Assembly (NCBI GenBank): GCA_012800685.1
Contig: JAAZIT010000128.1
Location: 1 to 12,392 of the forward strand
Direction of reading: 5' to 3'
DNA from: Clostridiales bacterium
Lineage (GTDB): Bacteria; Bacillota; Clostridia; Oscillospirales; Ruminococcaceae
Length of the DNA stretch: 12,392 bases
A program made the position numbers and the translations under genes. Below are positions 6,457 to 12,392 of this stretch, one piece after another. Under the pieces are notes generated by a model. The model saw only the letters and a list, made by a program, of their open reading frames with translations. It ran no database searches and was not told where the DNA came from. The stretch's first letter is position 1; every line of letters begins with the position of its first letter.

Positions 6457-7347
6457 ATGGACGAAATGTATCTATATTATTTTACAAATGAAGAAAGTCT
6501 GCCATTTTTTATACAGTATGGCTCTCACGAAGGTGAAATGAACACTCATCGCCATGTTGATTTTTGGGAGCTTGTTATAGTTTTAAGTGGAACTGCCACC
6601 CATGAAGTGGATGGTGAGGAGTATGTGGTAAGTCGCGGAGATGTATTTGTTATTAATAGTAAAATAGGGCACGGCTATAAAAATGCAAATAATTTTAAAA
6701 TATGCAACATAATGTTTAGACCGAACATATTTAATAGTGCAAGGGGTTATATAGGAACATTGTCAGGTTTTCACGCTCTTTTTGTTATTGAACCTTTTCT
6801 TACAGAAAGCGGTGGTTTTAAAAGTCGCCTTAGACTAAGTGTAGAGGAATATGATAAAATAAAAAGTTTAATTCAAAGCATGATAGGGGAATATTCAGCA
6901 AAACGTGCAGGTTGGCAAACCTCGATTAAAAGTCTTTTTATGATTATGTCCGTTGAACTTTCTCGAATTTACAGCTTTGAAAATATCCATGAAAAAGAAT
7001 CTGCAATATATATTGCAAAGCCAATTGCTTATATTGAGGAACATTTTAAAGAACAAATATCTCTAAATGAGCTTGCTAATATGGTGAATATTTCGCCTAG
7101 ACATTTTACAAGACTTTTCAGTGAAACCTATAGCATGACACCTATTAAATATATAAATTTGCTTAGGCTTAATTCTGCTTGCAGGTTGCTGAAAAGCACT
7201 ACCATGAATATTTCGGAGATTTCGTATGCAAGTGGGTTTTCAGATAGTAATTATTTTTCAAGAGTTTTTAGGAAAAAATTTGGAAAAACTCCTCTTGAAT
7301 ATCGTAGAAGCAACGCTGATAAGGGCAATTCAATCGGTATTTTATAA
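6457..7347 (+). CDS. AraC/XylS-family transcriptional regulator with cupin sensor domain
   Basis: A 296-residue regulator. Residues about 10-90 form a cupin-type sugar-sensing domain, with the HRH-DFWEL and SRGDVFVINS segments typical of AraC N-termini. A linker and dimer region follow (about 125-185). Residues about 188-285 are the double helix-turn-helix DNA-binding domain: first helix-turn-helix near 201-222 (SLNELANMVNISPRHFTRLF), second near 251-275 (NISEISYASGFSDSNYFSR), and the family end motif FGKTPLEYRR. A longer frame begins at 6412, but the start at 6457 has GGAGG at proper distance and none lies before 6412. The gene diverges from the GH43-GH5-binding protein operon, so it most likely activates that operon in response to a sugar. 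The inducer is unknown. Confidence 0.93.
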   Translation: MDEMYLYYFTNEESLPFFIQYGSHEGEMNTHRHVDFWELVIVLSGTATHEVDGEEYVVSRGDVFVINSKIGHGYKNANNFKICNIMFRPNIFNSARGYIGTLSGFHALFVIEPFLTESGGFKSRLRLSVEEYDKIKSLIQSMIGEYSAKRAGWQTSIKSLFMIMSVELSRIYSFENIHEKESAIYIAKPIAYIEEHFKEQISLNELANMVNISPRHFTRLFSETYSMTPIKYINLLRLNSACRLLKSTTMNISEISYASGFSDSNYFSRVFRKKFGKTPLEYRRSNADKGNSIGIL

Positions 7348-7370
7348 ATTTATAATATAGTATTAAGAAT

Positions 7371-7398
7371 TAGACTTTTAACATTATTATGATATAAT
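7371..7398 (+). promoter_or_regulatory. Extended -10 promoter just after the AraC gene
   Basis: TAGACT (7371-7376, 4 of 6), a 16-nt spacer and TATAAT (7393-7398) preceded by TGA. It starts only 24 nt after the AraC stop and no open frame follows it before a strong hairpin. Confidence 0.45.
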
Positions 7399-7404
7399 CT
7401 TCTT

Positions 7405-7495
7405 GTATTTAAATTTTTTATATTAACACTAAGAAGTTAAAAATAGATAAACTAACCCAAAACAGCCATATTGATTTTATCAATATGGCTGTTTT
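7405..7495 (+). ncRNA. Candidate small RNA between promoter and terminator
   Basis: The distance from the predicted start to the end of the terminator is about 90 nt. The transcript would carry CTTCTT near its 5' end, able to pair with AAGAAG about 30 nt downstream, and a 16-bp terminator stem at its 3' end. No ribosome site or frame is seen. It fits no RNA family I recognise, and the region could simply be AraC 3' UTR. Confidence 0.25.
7459..7495 (+). terminator. Strong Rho-independent terminator after the AraC gene
   Basis: AAAACAGCCATATTGA (7459-7474) pairs perfectly with TCAATATGGCTGTTTT (7480-7495), 16 bp with a 5-nt loop, followed by ATGTTTTATAT. It closes the AraC transcript and could also serve the minus-strand Cys-rich gene. 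Confidence 0.85.
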
Positions 7496-7514
7496 ATGTT
7501 TTATATACTCTTTT

Positions 7515-7560
7515 GGAGCTATTACCCCATAGGGCAGCTCCCTCATATTTTGAGAGAGCT
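7515..7560. repeat. Palindromic element with mutually exclusive stems
   Basis: AGCTCC (7536-7541) can pair with GGAGCT (7515-7520), closing over CCC-ATA-GGG (7526-7534). Alternatively AGCTC (7536-7540) pairs with GAGCT (7556-7560), extended by CTCA (7542-7545) with TGAG (7551-7554). The GGGAGCTG-type palindromes recall dispersed intergenic repeats of clostridial genomes, but a genome-wide count was not possible. A third small stem (GTTGG 7568-7572, CCAAC 7578-7582) lies beside it. Confidence 0.4.
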
Positions 7561-7606
7561 TATATATGTTGGTTAAACCAACTGGGCTAAGGCTATCAAC
7601 TAGCTA

Positions 7607-7765
7607 TTAGCATCCACAATTGCAGTTATTGTCGCAACCACAACTATTGTTGTTGCATCCGCAACTGTTGTTACAGCCAAAACCTGAGTTACCGCAACCT
7701 CCACAAACGAAGAATAGTACTAGGATAATAATCCACCAGCTACCGTTCATTCCACAACCGTTCAT
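7607..7765 (-). CDS. Cys-rich membrane-anchored mini-protein (52 aa)
   Basis: A small gene missed by length cut-offs. The protein starts MNGCGMNGSW, has one hydrophobic segment (about 10-20, WWIIILVLFFV), then a tail of Gly, Asn and Cys. It has 11 Cys in 52 residues (4, 21, 24, 31, 35, 37, 42, 44, 48, 50, 52), mostly in repeated CGC units (SCGC, SCGC, NCGC). AAGGAG (7775-7780) lies 9 nt before the ATG and the frame ends in TAA. The composition resembles small proteins of Firmicutes that databases label 'chorion class high-cysteine', a misleading insect name; no function is established for them. The tail could bind metal, form disulfides or sit in a spore or envelope layer. It is a stand-alone gene opposite to both neighbours, and no convincing promoter was found. 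Confidence 0.8.
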   Translation of the reverse strand: MNGCGMNGSWWIIILVLFFVCGGCGNSGFGCNNSCGCNNNSCGCDNNCNCGC

Positions 7766-8014
7766 TAAAAAGCACTCCTTTTATAAATAATTTATAAGAC
7801 CGCATTGAGTATAGCTGCTTTAGCGTTTGCCTTATAGTACAGTTTATGGAGAAACAAAAAATGTGTTACAGAAATTTTCTAGGATTTTTTAAGGGGCGTT
7901 TTATGCAATCTTTAACAACTGGCTGCATAAAATATAGATATCGTTTGTTTTTTACAGTTTAAATTGGTATAGAAAAGAAAAAATATGTCCATGATGAAAT
8001 AGAAACTTTACACC
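7766..8014. other. Intergenic region before clpC with a 9-bp inverted repeat
   Basis: TTTTATGCA (7899-7907) and TGCATAAAA (7924-7932) form a perfect inverted repeat with a 16-nt gap, about 100 nt before the clpC start. The best promoter-like pair on the plus strand, TTGTTT (7945-7950), 17 nt, TATAGA (7968-7973), is weak. No CtsR tandem heptamers or complete CIRCE element was found. Confidence 0.4.
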
Positions 8015-8029
8015 AAGGAGGTAAACGTT

Positions 8030-10444
8030 ATGAATAGCTTTTCAATTAGCCCAGAATGTTATACCGAAAAAAGCAGGGAGATACTCAATAATGCCATAGG
8101 TATTGCTGGAAGAATGGGCCATACTTATATAGGAAGTGAGCATTTGCTTTTAGCTATGCTTTCGGTAGGAAATAGTGCCGCCTATACTATTCTAGTAAAA
8201 AACGGAGTATCATATAAATCCGTAGAATCAAAAATTCTTACTATAATAGGAAGGGGTACACCTTGCCGACTTGACTATGATGACTACACACCCACCGCCA
8301 CTGAGATTTTAAACAAGGCATTAACCCTTGCCACAAGCTTTGGTTGCAGGCTTGCTGGGAGCGAGCATATTCTCACTATGTTAATAAGGCAGTCAACTAG
8401 CTGTGCCTTTACTATACTAAAGGATTTAGAAATTGGAATTACTAAGCTTTATAGCGACTGTTCAATTGCCCATAGAAACGAGCTCTCTTTTATTGATCAC
8501 TCAAAAGAAAAGCTTCCGAAGCTTGAACGTTTTGGAAAGGAATTAACAAAGCCCTCCGAAACAGCAAAGTTTGATCCACTTATTTGTAGGGATAAGGAAA
8601 TTGCAAGAGTTGTTCAAATATTATCAAGAAGAACAAAAAACAATCCCTGCTTAGTTGGAGAGGCAGGAGTAGGGAAAACAGCAATTGCCGAGGGCCTTGC
8701 AAGACTAATTTGTAAAGGAAATGTTCCTAAAAACCTAGCTTCAAAAAGGATTTTTTGCCTTGATTTATCCCTTTTACTCGCTGGAGCAAAATATCGTGGC
8801 GATTTTGAAGAAAGGCTTAAGTCTTGTATAGAAGAAACCACTTCAGCAGGAAATGTTATATTATTTATAGATGAAATTCACTCGATTATTGGTGCAGGGG
8901 CAGCGGAGGGAGCAATTGACGCTGCAAATATTTTAAAGCCTGAGCTTGCAAGGGGAGAACTTCAGATTATTGGTGCAACTACTTTTGACGAGTACCGAAA
9001 ATATATCGAAAAGGATTCAGCACTAGAAAGACGCTTTCAGCCGGTAACAATTGAAGAACCTAATGCTAAAACAACTCTATCAATTTTACAAGGGATTATC
9101 TCTAAATATGAAGAACACCATAAGGTTAAGGTGACTGCTGAAGCTCTTGGAGAAACTGTAAGACTTGCTGAACGTTATATTGCTGACAGGTTTTTTCCAG
9201 ATAAAGCAATTGATATAATTGATGAGGCTTGCTCACGAGTTAGAATTAGAGCGGAGGAGCAGGAGGCAAAGGCTAGAAACCTTTCCGAAATCTTTAACGA
9301 TTATATATCAGGAAAAATAACTAAGCAGGATTATCTAAACGAGCTTTCTGTAAAAGCTAGTGATGATACAGTGTATGTAACGGAAAATGATGCCGCTGAG
9401 GTTGTTGCTGAGTGGACGGATATTCCAGTATCCTCTTTATCAGAAACTGAAAATCAAAAGCTCGTTAAGCTTGAAGAAGAGCTTGAAAAACAAGTTGTAG
9501 GACAAAGCCACGCTATTTCAGTGCTCTCAAACGCCGTCCGACGTGGTAGAACTGGATTAAGTGAAGAAAAACGCCCTATAGGCTCTTTTATTTTCCTAGG
9601 TCCAAGTGGTGTGGGGAAAACCCAGCTATCTAAAACCCTAGCTCAATGTGTTTTTTCAAAGGAGGATTCTATAATTCGTCTTGATATGTCTGAGTATATG
9701 GAAAAGCATAATGTGTCCAGATTAATAGGCTCGCCTCCTGGATATATTGGATATGACGATGGTGGACAATTAACCGAACAGGTGAGACGAAAACCTTATT
9801 CAATAGTTTTATTTGATGAAATTGAAAAGGCACACGCCGATGTGTTTAATTTACTTCTTCAAATTTTAGAAGAAGGATTTATTACAGATTCACAGGGAAG
9901 AAGAATTTCTTTTAGAAATACAATTATTATCATGACATCTAACCTAGGTGCAAGGTTAATTACTGAAAAAAAATCATTTGGATTTTCTCAAGCTGATGCC
10001 ACTATAGATTCGCCAGCACTTAAAAGAGAAATAATGAAAGAACTCAGAAAGTTTTTCTCCCCAGAACTTCTTAACCGTGTTGACGAGACAATTATTTTTA
10101 AGAGCCTTGATTTAAAAAGCCTTTCTAAAATTGCAGAAATTCAGCTTAAGGGATTAAAAGAAAGGGCGAAAAGAATTGGTTTAAATTTAGTCTATGATGA
10201 AAATATTTTAGAAAAAATTGCGGAGATGGCCTTTGAACACGAGGACAGAAAGGACAATAGCGGAGCGAGAGGAATTAGAAAAATTATTAATAAAGAAATT
10301 GAGCCAGTTATAAGTGACTTAATTTTAAGTGGCATAATTGAAACTAAAGAAAATAGTGAAGTTAAGATAATTATGTCTAGTGACAATAAATTTACAGTTG
10401 AGATAAATGTCAAAAAGGACGAAGAGCTAAAAAGTGCTATATAA
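8030..10444 (+). CDS. ClpC-type AAA+ unfoldase, ATPase subunit of a Clp protease
   Basis: An 804-residue Hsp100 ATPase that unfolds proteins and feeds them to ClpP in the cytoplasm. Two Clp N-repeats span about 8-140. ATPase domain 1 has Walker A GEAGVGKT (210-217), pore loop AGAKYRG (251-257), Walker B D281-E282 and Arg fingers R334-R335. ATPase domain 2 has Walker A GPSGVGKT (524-531), pore loop GYIGYDDGG (571-579), Walker B D596-E597, sensor N638 and sensor-2 R747. A ClpP-docking loop of the [LIV]GF class appears as SFGF (649-652). The middle domain (about 408-445) is about 25-30 residues shorter than in Bacillus ClpC and shows no clear UVR or adaptor-docking motif. Overall length is near normal. 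AAGGAGG (8015-8021) lies 8 nt before the ATG. The gene stands alone: no ctsR, mcsA or mcsB is adjacent. Confidence 0.93.
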   Translation: MNSFSISPECYTEKSREILNNAIGIAGRMGHTYIGSEHLLLAMLSVGNSAAYTILVKNGVSYKSVESKILTIIGRGTPCRLDYDDYTPTATEILNKALTLATSFGCRLAGSEHILTMLIRQSTSCAFTILKDLEIGITKLYSDCSIAHRNELSFIDHSKEKLPKLERFGKELTKPSETAKFDPLICRDKEIARVVQILSRRTKNNPCLVGEAGVGKTAIAEGLARLICKGNVPKNLASKRIFCLDLSLLLAGAKYRGDFEERLKSCIEETTSAGNVILFIDEIHSIIGAGAAEGAIDAANILKPELARGELQIIGATTFDEYRKYIEKDSALERRFQPVTIEEPNAKTTLSILQGIISKYEEHHKVKVTAEALGETVRLAERYIADRFFPDKAIDIIDEACSRVRIRAEEQEAKARNLSEIFNDYISGKITKQDYLNELSVKASDDTVYVTENDAAEVVAEWTDIPVSSLSETENQKLVKLEEELEKQVVGQSHAISVLSNAVRRGRTGLSEEKRPIGSFIFLGPSGVGKTQLSKTLAQCVFSKEDSIIRLDMSEYMEKHNVSRLIGSPPGYIGYDDGGQLTEQVRRKPYSIVLFDEIEKAHADVFNLLLQILEEGFITDSQGRRISFRNTIIIMTSNLGARLITEKKSFGFSQADATIDSPALKREIMKELRKFFSPELLNRVDETIIFKSLDLKSLSKIAEIQLKGLKERAKRIGLNLVYDENILEKIAEMAFEHEDRKDNSGARGIRKIINKEIEPVISDLILSGIIETKENSEVKIIMSSDNKFTVEINVKKDEELKSAI

Positions 10445-10486
10445 ATCTAAAAAGCTATCAACTAAGGTTCGATGGCTTTTTTAGAT
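10445..10486 (+). terminator. Rho-independent terminator of clpC
   Basis: ATCTAAAAAGCTATC (10445-10459) pairs with GATGGCTTTTTTAGAT (10471-10486), with one G-U pair and one bulge. The 3' arm carries six T. It begins directly after the clpC stop codon. Confidence 0.85.
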
Positions 10487-10547
10487 TATGAAAAGCATGT
10501 TGTTTGTTGTAGTTGTTAATTAGTGTATGCCACTAGAGAAAAGTTGG

Positions 10548-10567
10548 CAATTAATAGTTAATAATTG
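10548..10567. repeat. Short AT-rich imperfect palindrome sharing a 10-mer with the GH43 upstream region
   Basis: CAATTA (10548-10553) and TAATTG (10562-10567) are inverted around TTAATAGTTA (10551-10560). The same 10-mer occurs on the minus strand at 6141-6150. Such AATTAATAGTTAAT strings are seen in intergenic DNA of some clostridia, but the short shared word could be chance at this base composition. Confidence 0.3.
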
Positions 10568-10616
10568 ATGATAAGCTTACGAATAGAGATTAGTTCTTAA
10601 TAGTATTTGTGGATTG

Positions 10617-10646
10617 TTGACATTATCCTTTTAGCTGTGATATAAT
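10617..10646 (+). promoter_or_regulatory. Consensus sigma-A promoter of the cation transporter gene
   Basis: TTGACA (10617-10622), an 18-nt spacer and TATAAT (10641-10646) preceded by TGA. Both hexamers are perfect. The start would be near 10653, about 147 nt before the coding start. Confidence 0.85.
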
Positions 10647-10652
10647 ATTATC

Positions 10653-10773
10653 TAGGTCTTAAGCATCAAAAATTGATTTGCCGCTATTAACAATAAATGT
10701 TTTGTGTTAATAAGGGTGAAGCTGTAATAAAAAAGATTAAAAACAAACCATATCACTATGATGTGGTTTCTTT
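10653..10773 (+). promoter_or_regulatory. Structured leader with terminator-like hairpin before the cation transporter
   Basis: Three stems can be drawn. ATCAA/TTGAT lies at 10665-10677. TATTAACA (10685-10692) pairs with TGTTAATA (10705-10712). AAACCATATCA (10745-10755) pairs with TGATGTGGTTT (10759-10769), 11 bp with one G-U pair and a 3-nt loop, followed by CTTT. The last is shaped like an intrinsic terminator and ends about 30 nt before the ATG. A leader that stops transcription conditionally would suit a metal exporter. It does not match the yybP-ykoY or NiCo riboswitch patterns as I know them. Confidence 0.45.
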
Positions 10774-10799
10774 AAACATATATAAGAAAGTGAAATGGT

Positions 10800-11978
10800 A
10801 TGACAAAGTTATTAGTAAAATTGTTTGTAAAGGACTATGAAAACATAGAGAAGCCTAGTGTTAGAAGTGCATATGGAACAATGGCTGGCTTTGTGGGTGT
10901 GTTTTGTAATGTGCTTTTGTTTGTTGCAAAGCTTGTTATAGGAGCATTAAGCGGAAGTGTTTCTATTACTGCTGATGCTATTAATAACCTTTCTGACGCT
11001 TCATCATCAGTGGTAACCCTTGTGGGATTTTATCTCTCTAAAAAGCCGCCTGACGAGGAGCATCCCTTTGGTCATGCGAGAATTGAATATCTTTCAGGTC
11101 TTGCAGTGGCAGCAATGATATTAATAATTGGGTTTCAGCTTTTAAAAACCTCTGTAAATAAGATTTTAAATCCAACTGTAGTTAGCTTTTCGCTAGTGAT
11201 TGGAGTTGTCCTAGTTTTGTCAATTGCCGTAAAGCTTTGGATGGCAGTCTTTAATAGGAATATTGGAAAACGAATTTCAAGCCTTTCATTAATTGCAACA
11301 GCCACAGATAGTCGAAATGACGTAATTTCAACATCTGCTGTACTAGTTGCAGCACTAGTTTCCCACTTTGCGAATTTAAATCTTGATGGTTACATTGGTG
11401 TAATTGTTGCATTGTTTATTTTCTATAGTGGAATTGAAATTGCAAAAGAAACCATTAAACCACTTTTGGGAGCACAGGCTGATGAAGAGCTTGTAAAAAT
11501 GGTTAAGGACGAAATGCTTGGATATGATGAAAGAATCTTAGGGATACATGATTTAATGGTACATGACTATGGTCCTGGGCAACGTTTTGCATCGGTTCAT
11601 GCCGAGATTGACTATAAGCTTGATGTTTTAGAGTCACATGATATGCTTGATAACATTGAAAGAATGTTTTCTCAAAAGCATAATATTAAAATGGTTATTC
11701 ACTATGACCCTATTGTGACTGATGATGAAGAACTTAATGAAATGAAAGAGCTTGTTAGCAAAAAGCTGAAGAATTTAAATGATAAAATATCTGTCCATGA
11801 TTTTAGAATGGTTAGAGGAATTGAGCATACAAACTTGATTTTTGATATGGTTATTCCAAAAGAACTTGAGAAGAAAAAAGGCGAAATTAAAGAATACCTA
11901 GACCAAACACTTCAGCGTGTTAATATGAAATATTATACGATTATTACCTTTGATACCGAAAGCTTTAATAAAATGTAA
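10800..11978 (+). CDS. Cation diffusion facilitator (CDF) family metal transporter with extended C-terminus
   Basis: A 392-residue inner-membrane exporter that moves a divalent metal out by proton exchange. Six membrane segments are visible at about 27-51, 55-79, 98-118, 127-150, 160-189 and 195-216. The metal-site positions are D59-x3-N63 with D66 in segment 2 (ADAINNLSD) and D170-x3-D174 in segment 5 (TDSRND). Zinc exporters usually have HxxxD in these places, so Mn or Fe is more likely; this is inference. The cytoplasmic domain (about 220-303) has the usual dimerisation fold with GIHDLMVHDYG and VHAEID. A second similar segment (about 325-392) with SVHDFRMVRG and LIFDMVIP extends the protein beyond the usual 290-320 residues. 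The ribosome site is poor (AAGAAAGTGA), and no better in-frame start was found. A consensus promoter and structured leader precede it. Confidence 0.9.
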   Translation: MTKLLVKLFVKDYENIEKPSVRSAYGTMAGFVGVFCNVLLFVAKLVIGALSGSVSITADAINNLSDASSSVVTLVGFYLSKKPPDEEHPFGHARIEYLSGLAVAAMILIIGFQLLKTSVNKILNPTVVSFSLVIGVVLVLSIAVKLWMAVFNRNIGKRISSLSLIATATDSRNDVISTSAVLVAALVSHFANLNLDGYIGVIVALFIFYSGIEIAKETIKPLLGAQADEELVKMVKDEMLGYDERILGIHDLMVHDYGPGQRFASVHAEIDYKLDVLESHDMLDNIERMFSQKHNIKMVIHYDPIVTDDEELNEMKELVSKKLKNLNDKISVHDFRMVRGIEHTNLIFDMVIPKELEKKKGEIKEYLDQTLQRVNMKYYTIITFDTESFNKM

Positions 11979-11982
11979 AAAT

Positions 11983-12010
11983 AAAAGCCACTGAATTTTC
12001 AGTGGCTTTT
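11983..12010. terminator. Bidirectional terminator between the convergent CDF and ywbE genes
   Basis: AAAAGCCACTGA (11983-11994) pairs perfectly with TCAGTGGCTTTT (11999-12010) around a 4-nt loop. T-rich runs follow on both strands (TTTTGCTATTT on plus, TTTTATTTTTAC on minus), so it should stop both genes. Confidence 0.88.
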
Positions 12011-12063
12011 GCTATTTATAAAGTCAAGTTGATGTGTGTTAATTTGCTTTGGAGGTAGGGAAA

Positions 12064-12258
12064 TTAATCCTTAATTTCTTGCACTCTGCCAACTATCCCA
12101 CCCTCAAGCATAACCTTGATACCTCTTGGGTGCTTTGGTGAATTGGTGAGAAGTCTCATTACTACACCCTCAGTTAGCTTTCCGGTTCGCTGGTCTTGCT
12201 TCTGTACAACCATAACCTTAGTGCCTATTTTAATATTGTTTCTTATTGTTCCGTCCAT
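12064..12258 (-). CDS. YwbE family small protein (DUF2196)
   Basis: A 64-residue basic protein that matches the small YwbE family of Firmicutes and other bacteria in length and in its pattern: an opening MDGTIRNNIKIG, then KVMVVQKQDQRTGKLTEG, a conserved TNSPKHPRGIKV segment and an ending GRVQEI. It is full length. It is probably a small beta-barrel like a KOW or SH3 fold, and no biochemical role is established. AAGGAG (12267-12272) lies 8 nt before the ATG. It is transcribed towards the CDF gene and shares its terminator. A weak promoter-like pair, TTAAAA and TACAAT with 18 nt between, lies upstream at 12329-12358. There is no visible link to the neighbouring genes. Confidence 0.88.
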   Translation of the reverse strand: MDGTIRNNIKIGTKVMVVQKQDQRTGKLTEGVVMRLLTNSPKHPRGIKVMLEGGIVGRVQEIKD

Positions 12259-12272
12259 TATTATATCTCCTT

Positions 12273-12392
12273 AAAGTATTTATTCTTTAGATAAAAGTTT
12301 TTGTTTCTGGGTCTTAAGAGTTATAAGAATTGTATTTAGATACTCTATACTATTTTAATTTATGTATTACTATATAATATAAATAATTTGAA
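12273..12392. other. AT-rich region upstream of ywbE, no gene seen
   Basis: This edge stretch holds no frame with a ribosome site on either strand. It should contain the ywbE promoter, but only a weak candidate (12329-12358, minus) is visible. The next gene lies outside the window. Confidence 0.5.

Noticed and set aside
7771..7777. AGCACTC, half of a CIRCE heat-shock operator
   Set aside because: The matching GAGTGCT half is absent at 9-nt spacing; the sequence is part of the ribosome site of the Cys-rich gene.
7861..7962. 33-codon plus-strand frame upstream of clpC (basic peptide MCYRNFLGFFKGRF...)
   Set aside because: GGAG lies 9 nt before its ATG, but there is no convincing promoter, no family resemblance, and the inverted repeat lies inside it. 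It could be an upstream peptide, but the support is too weak.
8614..8841. Antisense frames inside clpC (also 10192-10413) and inside and around the short-tether GH5 gene (3738-3935, 4593-4817)
   Set aside because: Shadows of well-supported genes, no ribosome sites and no family features.
10489..10524. Short plus-strand frame of 11 codons after the clpC terminator
   Set aside because: No ribosome site and far too short to support.

Overview
The window looks like a piece of chromosome from a low-GC Gram-positive anaerobe of the Clostridia, most like a fibre-degrading Ruminococcus relative. This is an inference. It rests on strong AAGGAGG-type ribosome sites, Gram-positive lipoprotein signals (LTSC, LTAC, AVGC), consensus sigma-A promoters, a ClpC chaperone, a YwbE protein and a plant-polysaccharide gene set. 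No rRNA, tRNA, CRISPR array, transposase or integrase was seen.

Left half (about 147-7347): a small Gram-positive polysaccharide-use locus. On the minus strand, in transcription order, lie a cytoplasmic GH43 glycosidase, a lipoprotein GH5 glucanase, a lipoprotein sugar-binding protein of an ABC importer and, after a hairpin terminator and with its own consensus promoter, a second lipoprotein GH5. The two GH5 catalytic domains are about 74% identical by an ungapped hand count. They differ in tether: one catalytic domain sits about 10 residues from the lipid anchor, the other behind a roughly 155-residue Ser/Asp/Asn/Thr linker. A divergent AraC-type regulator sits next to the GH43 gene and is the obvious candidate controller. 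The inferred flow is cleavage at the cell surface by the GH5 pair, capture by the binding protein, import by a permease not encoded here, and trimming of side chains in the cytoplasm by GH43.

Middle (about 7348-8029): mostly intergenic but rich in signals. There is a promoter-terminator pair that could make a small RNA of about 90 nt, a palindromic segment with two mutually exclusive stems, and a 52-codon gene for a membrane-anchored mini-protein with 11 cysteines. A 9-bp inverted repeat lies upstream of clpC.

Right half (8030-12258): a ClpC-type AAA+ unfoldase with a shortened middle domain; a cation diffusion facilitator with an apparently duplicated cytoplasmic domain, preceded by a consensus promoter and a structured leader ending in a terminator-like hairpin; and a convergent ywbE gene sharing a bidirectional terminator with it. 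These look like ordinary chromosomal genes unrelated to the polysaccharide locus.

The strongest leads are the tethered GH5 pair with its one-directional charge divergence, the Cys-rich mini-protein, and the structured leader of the metal transporter.
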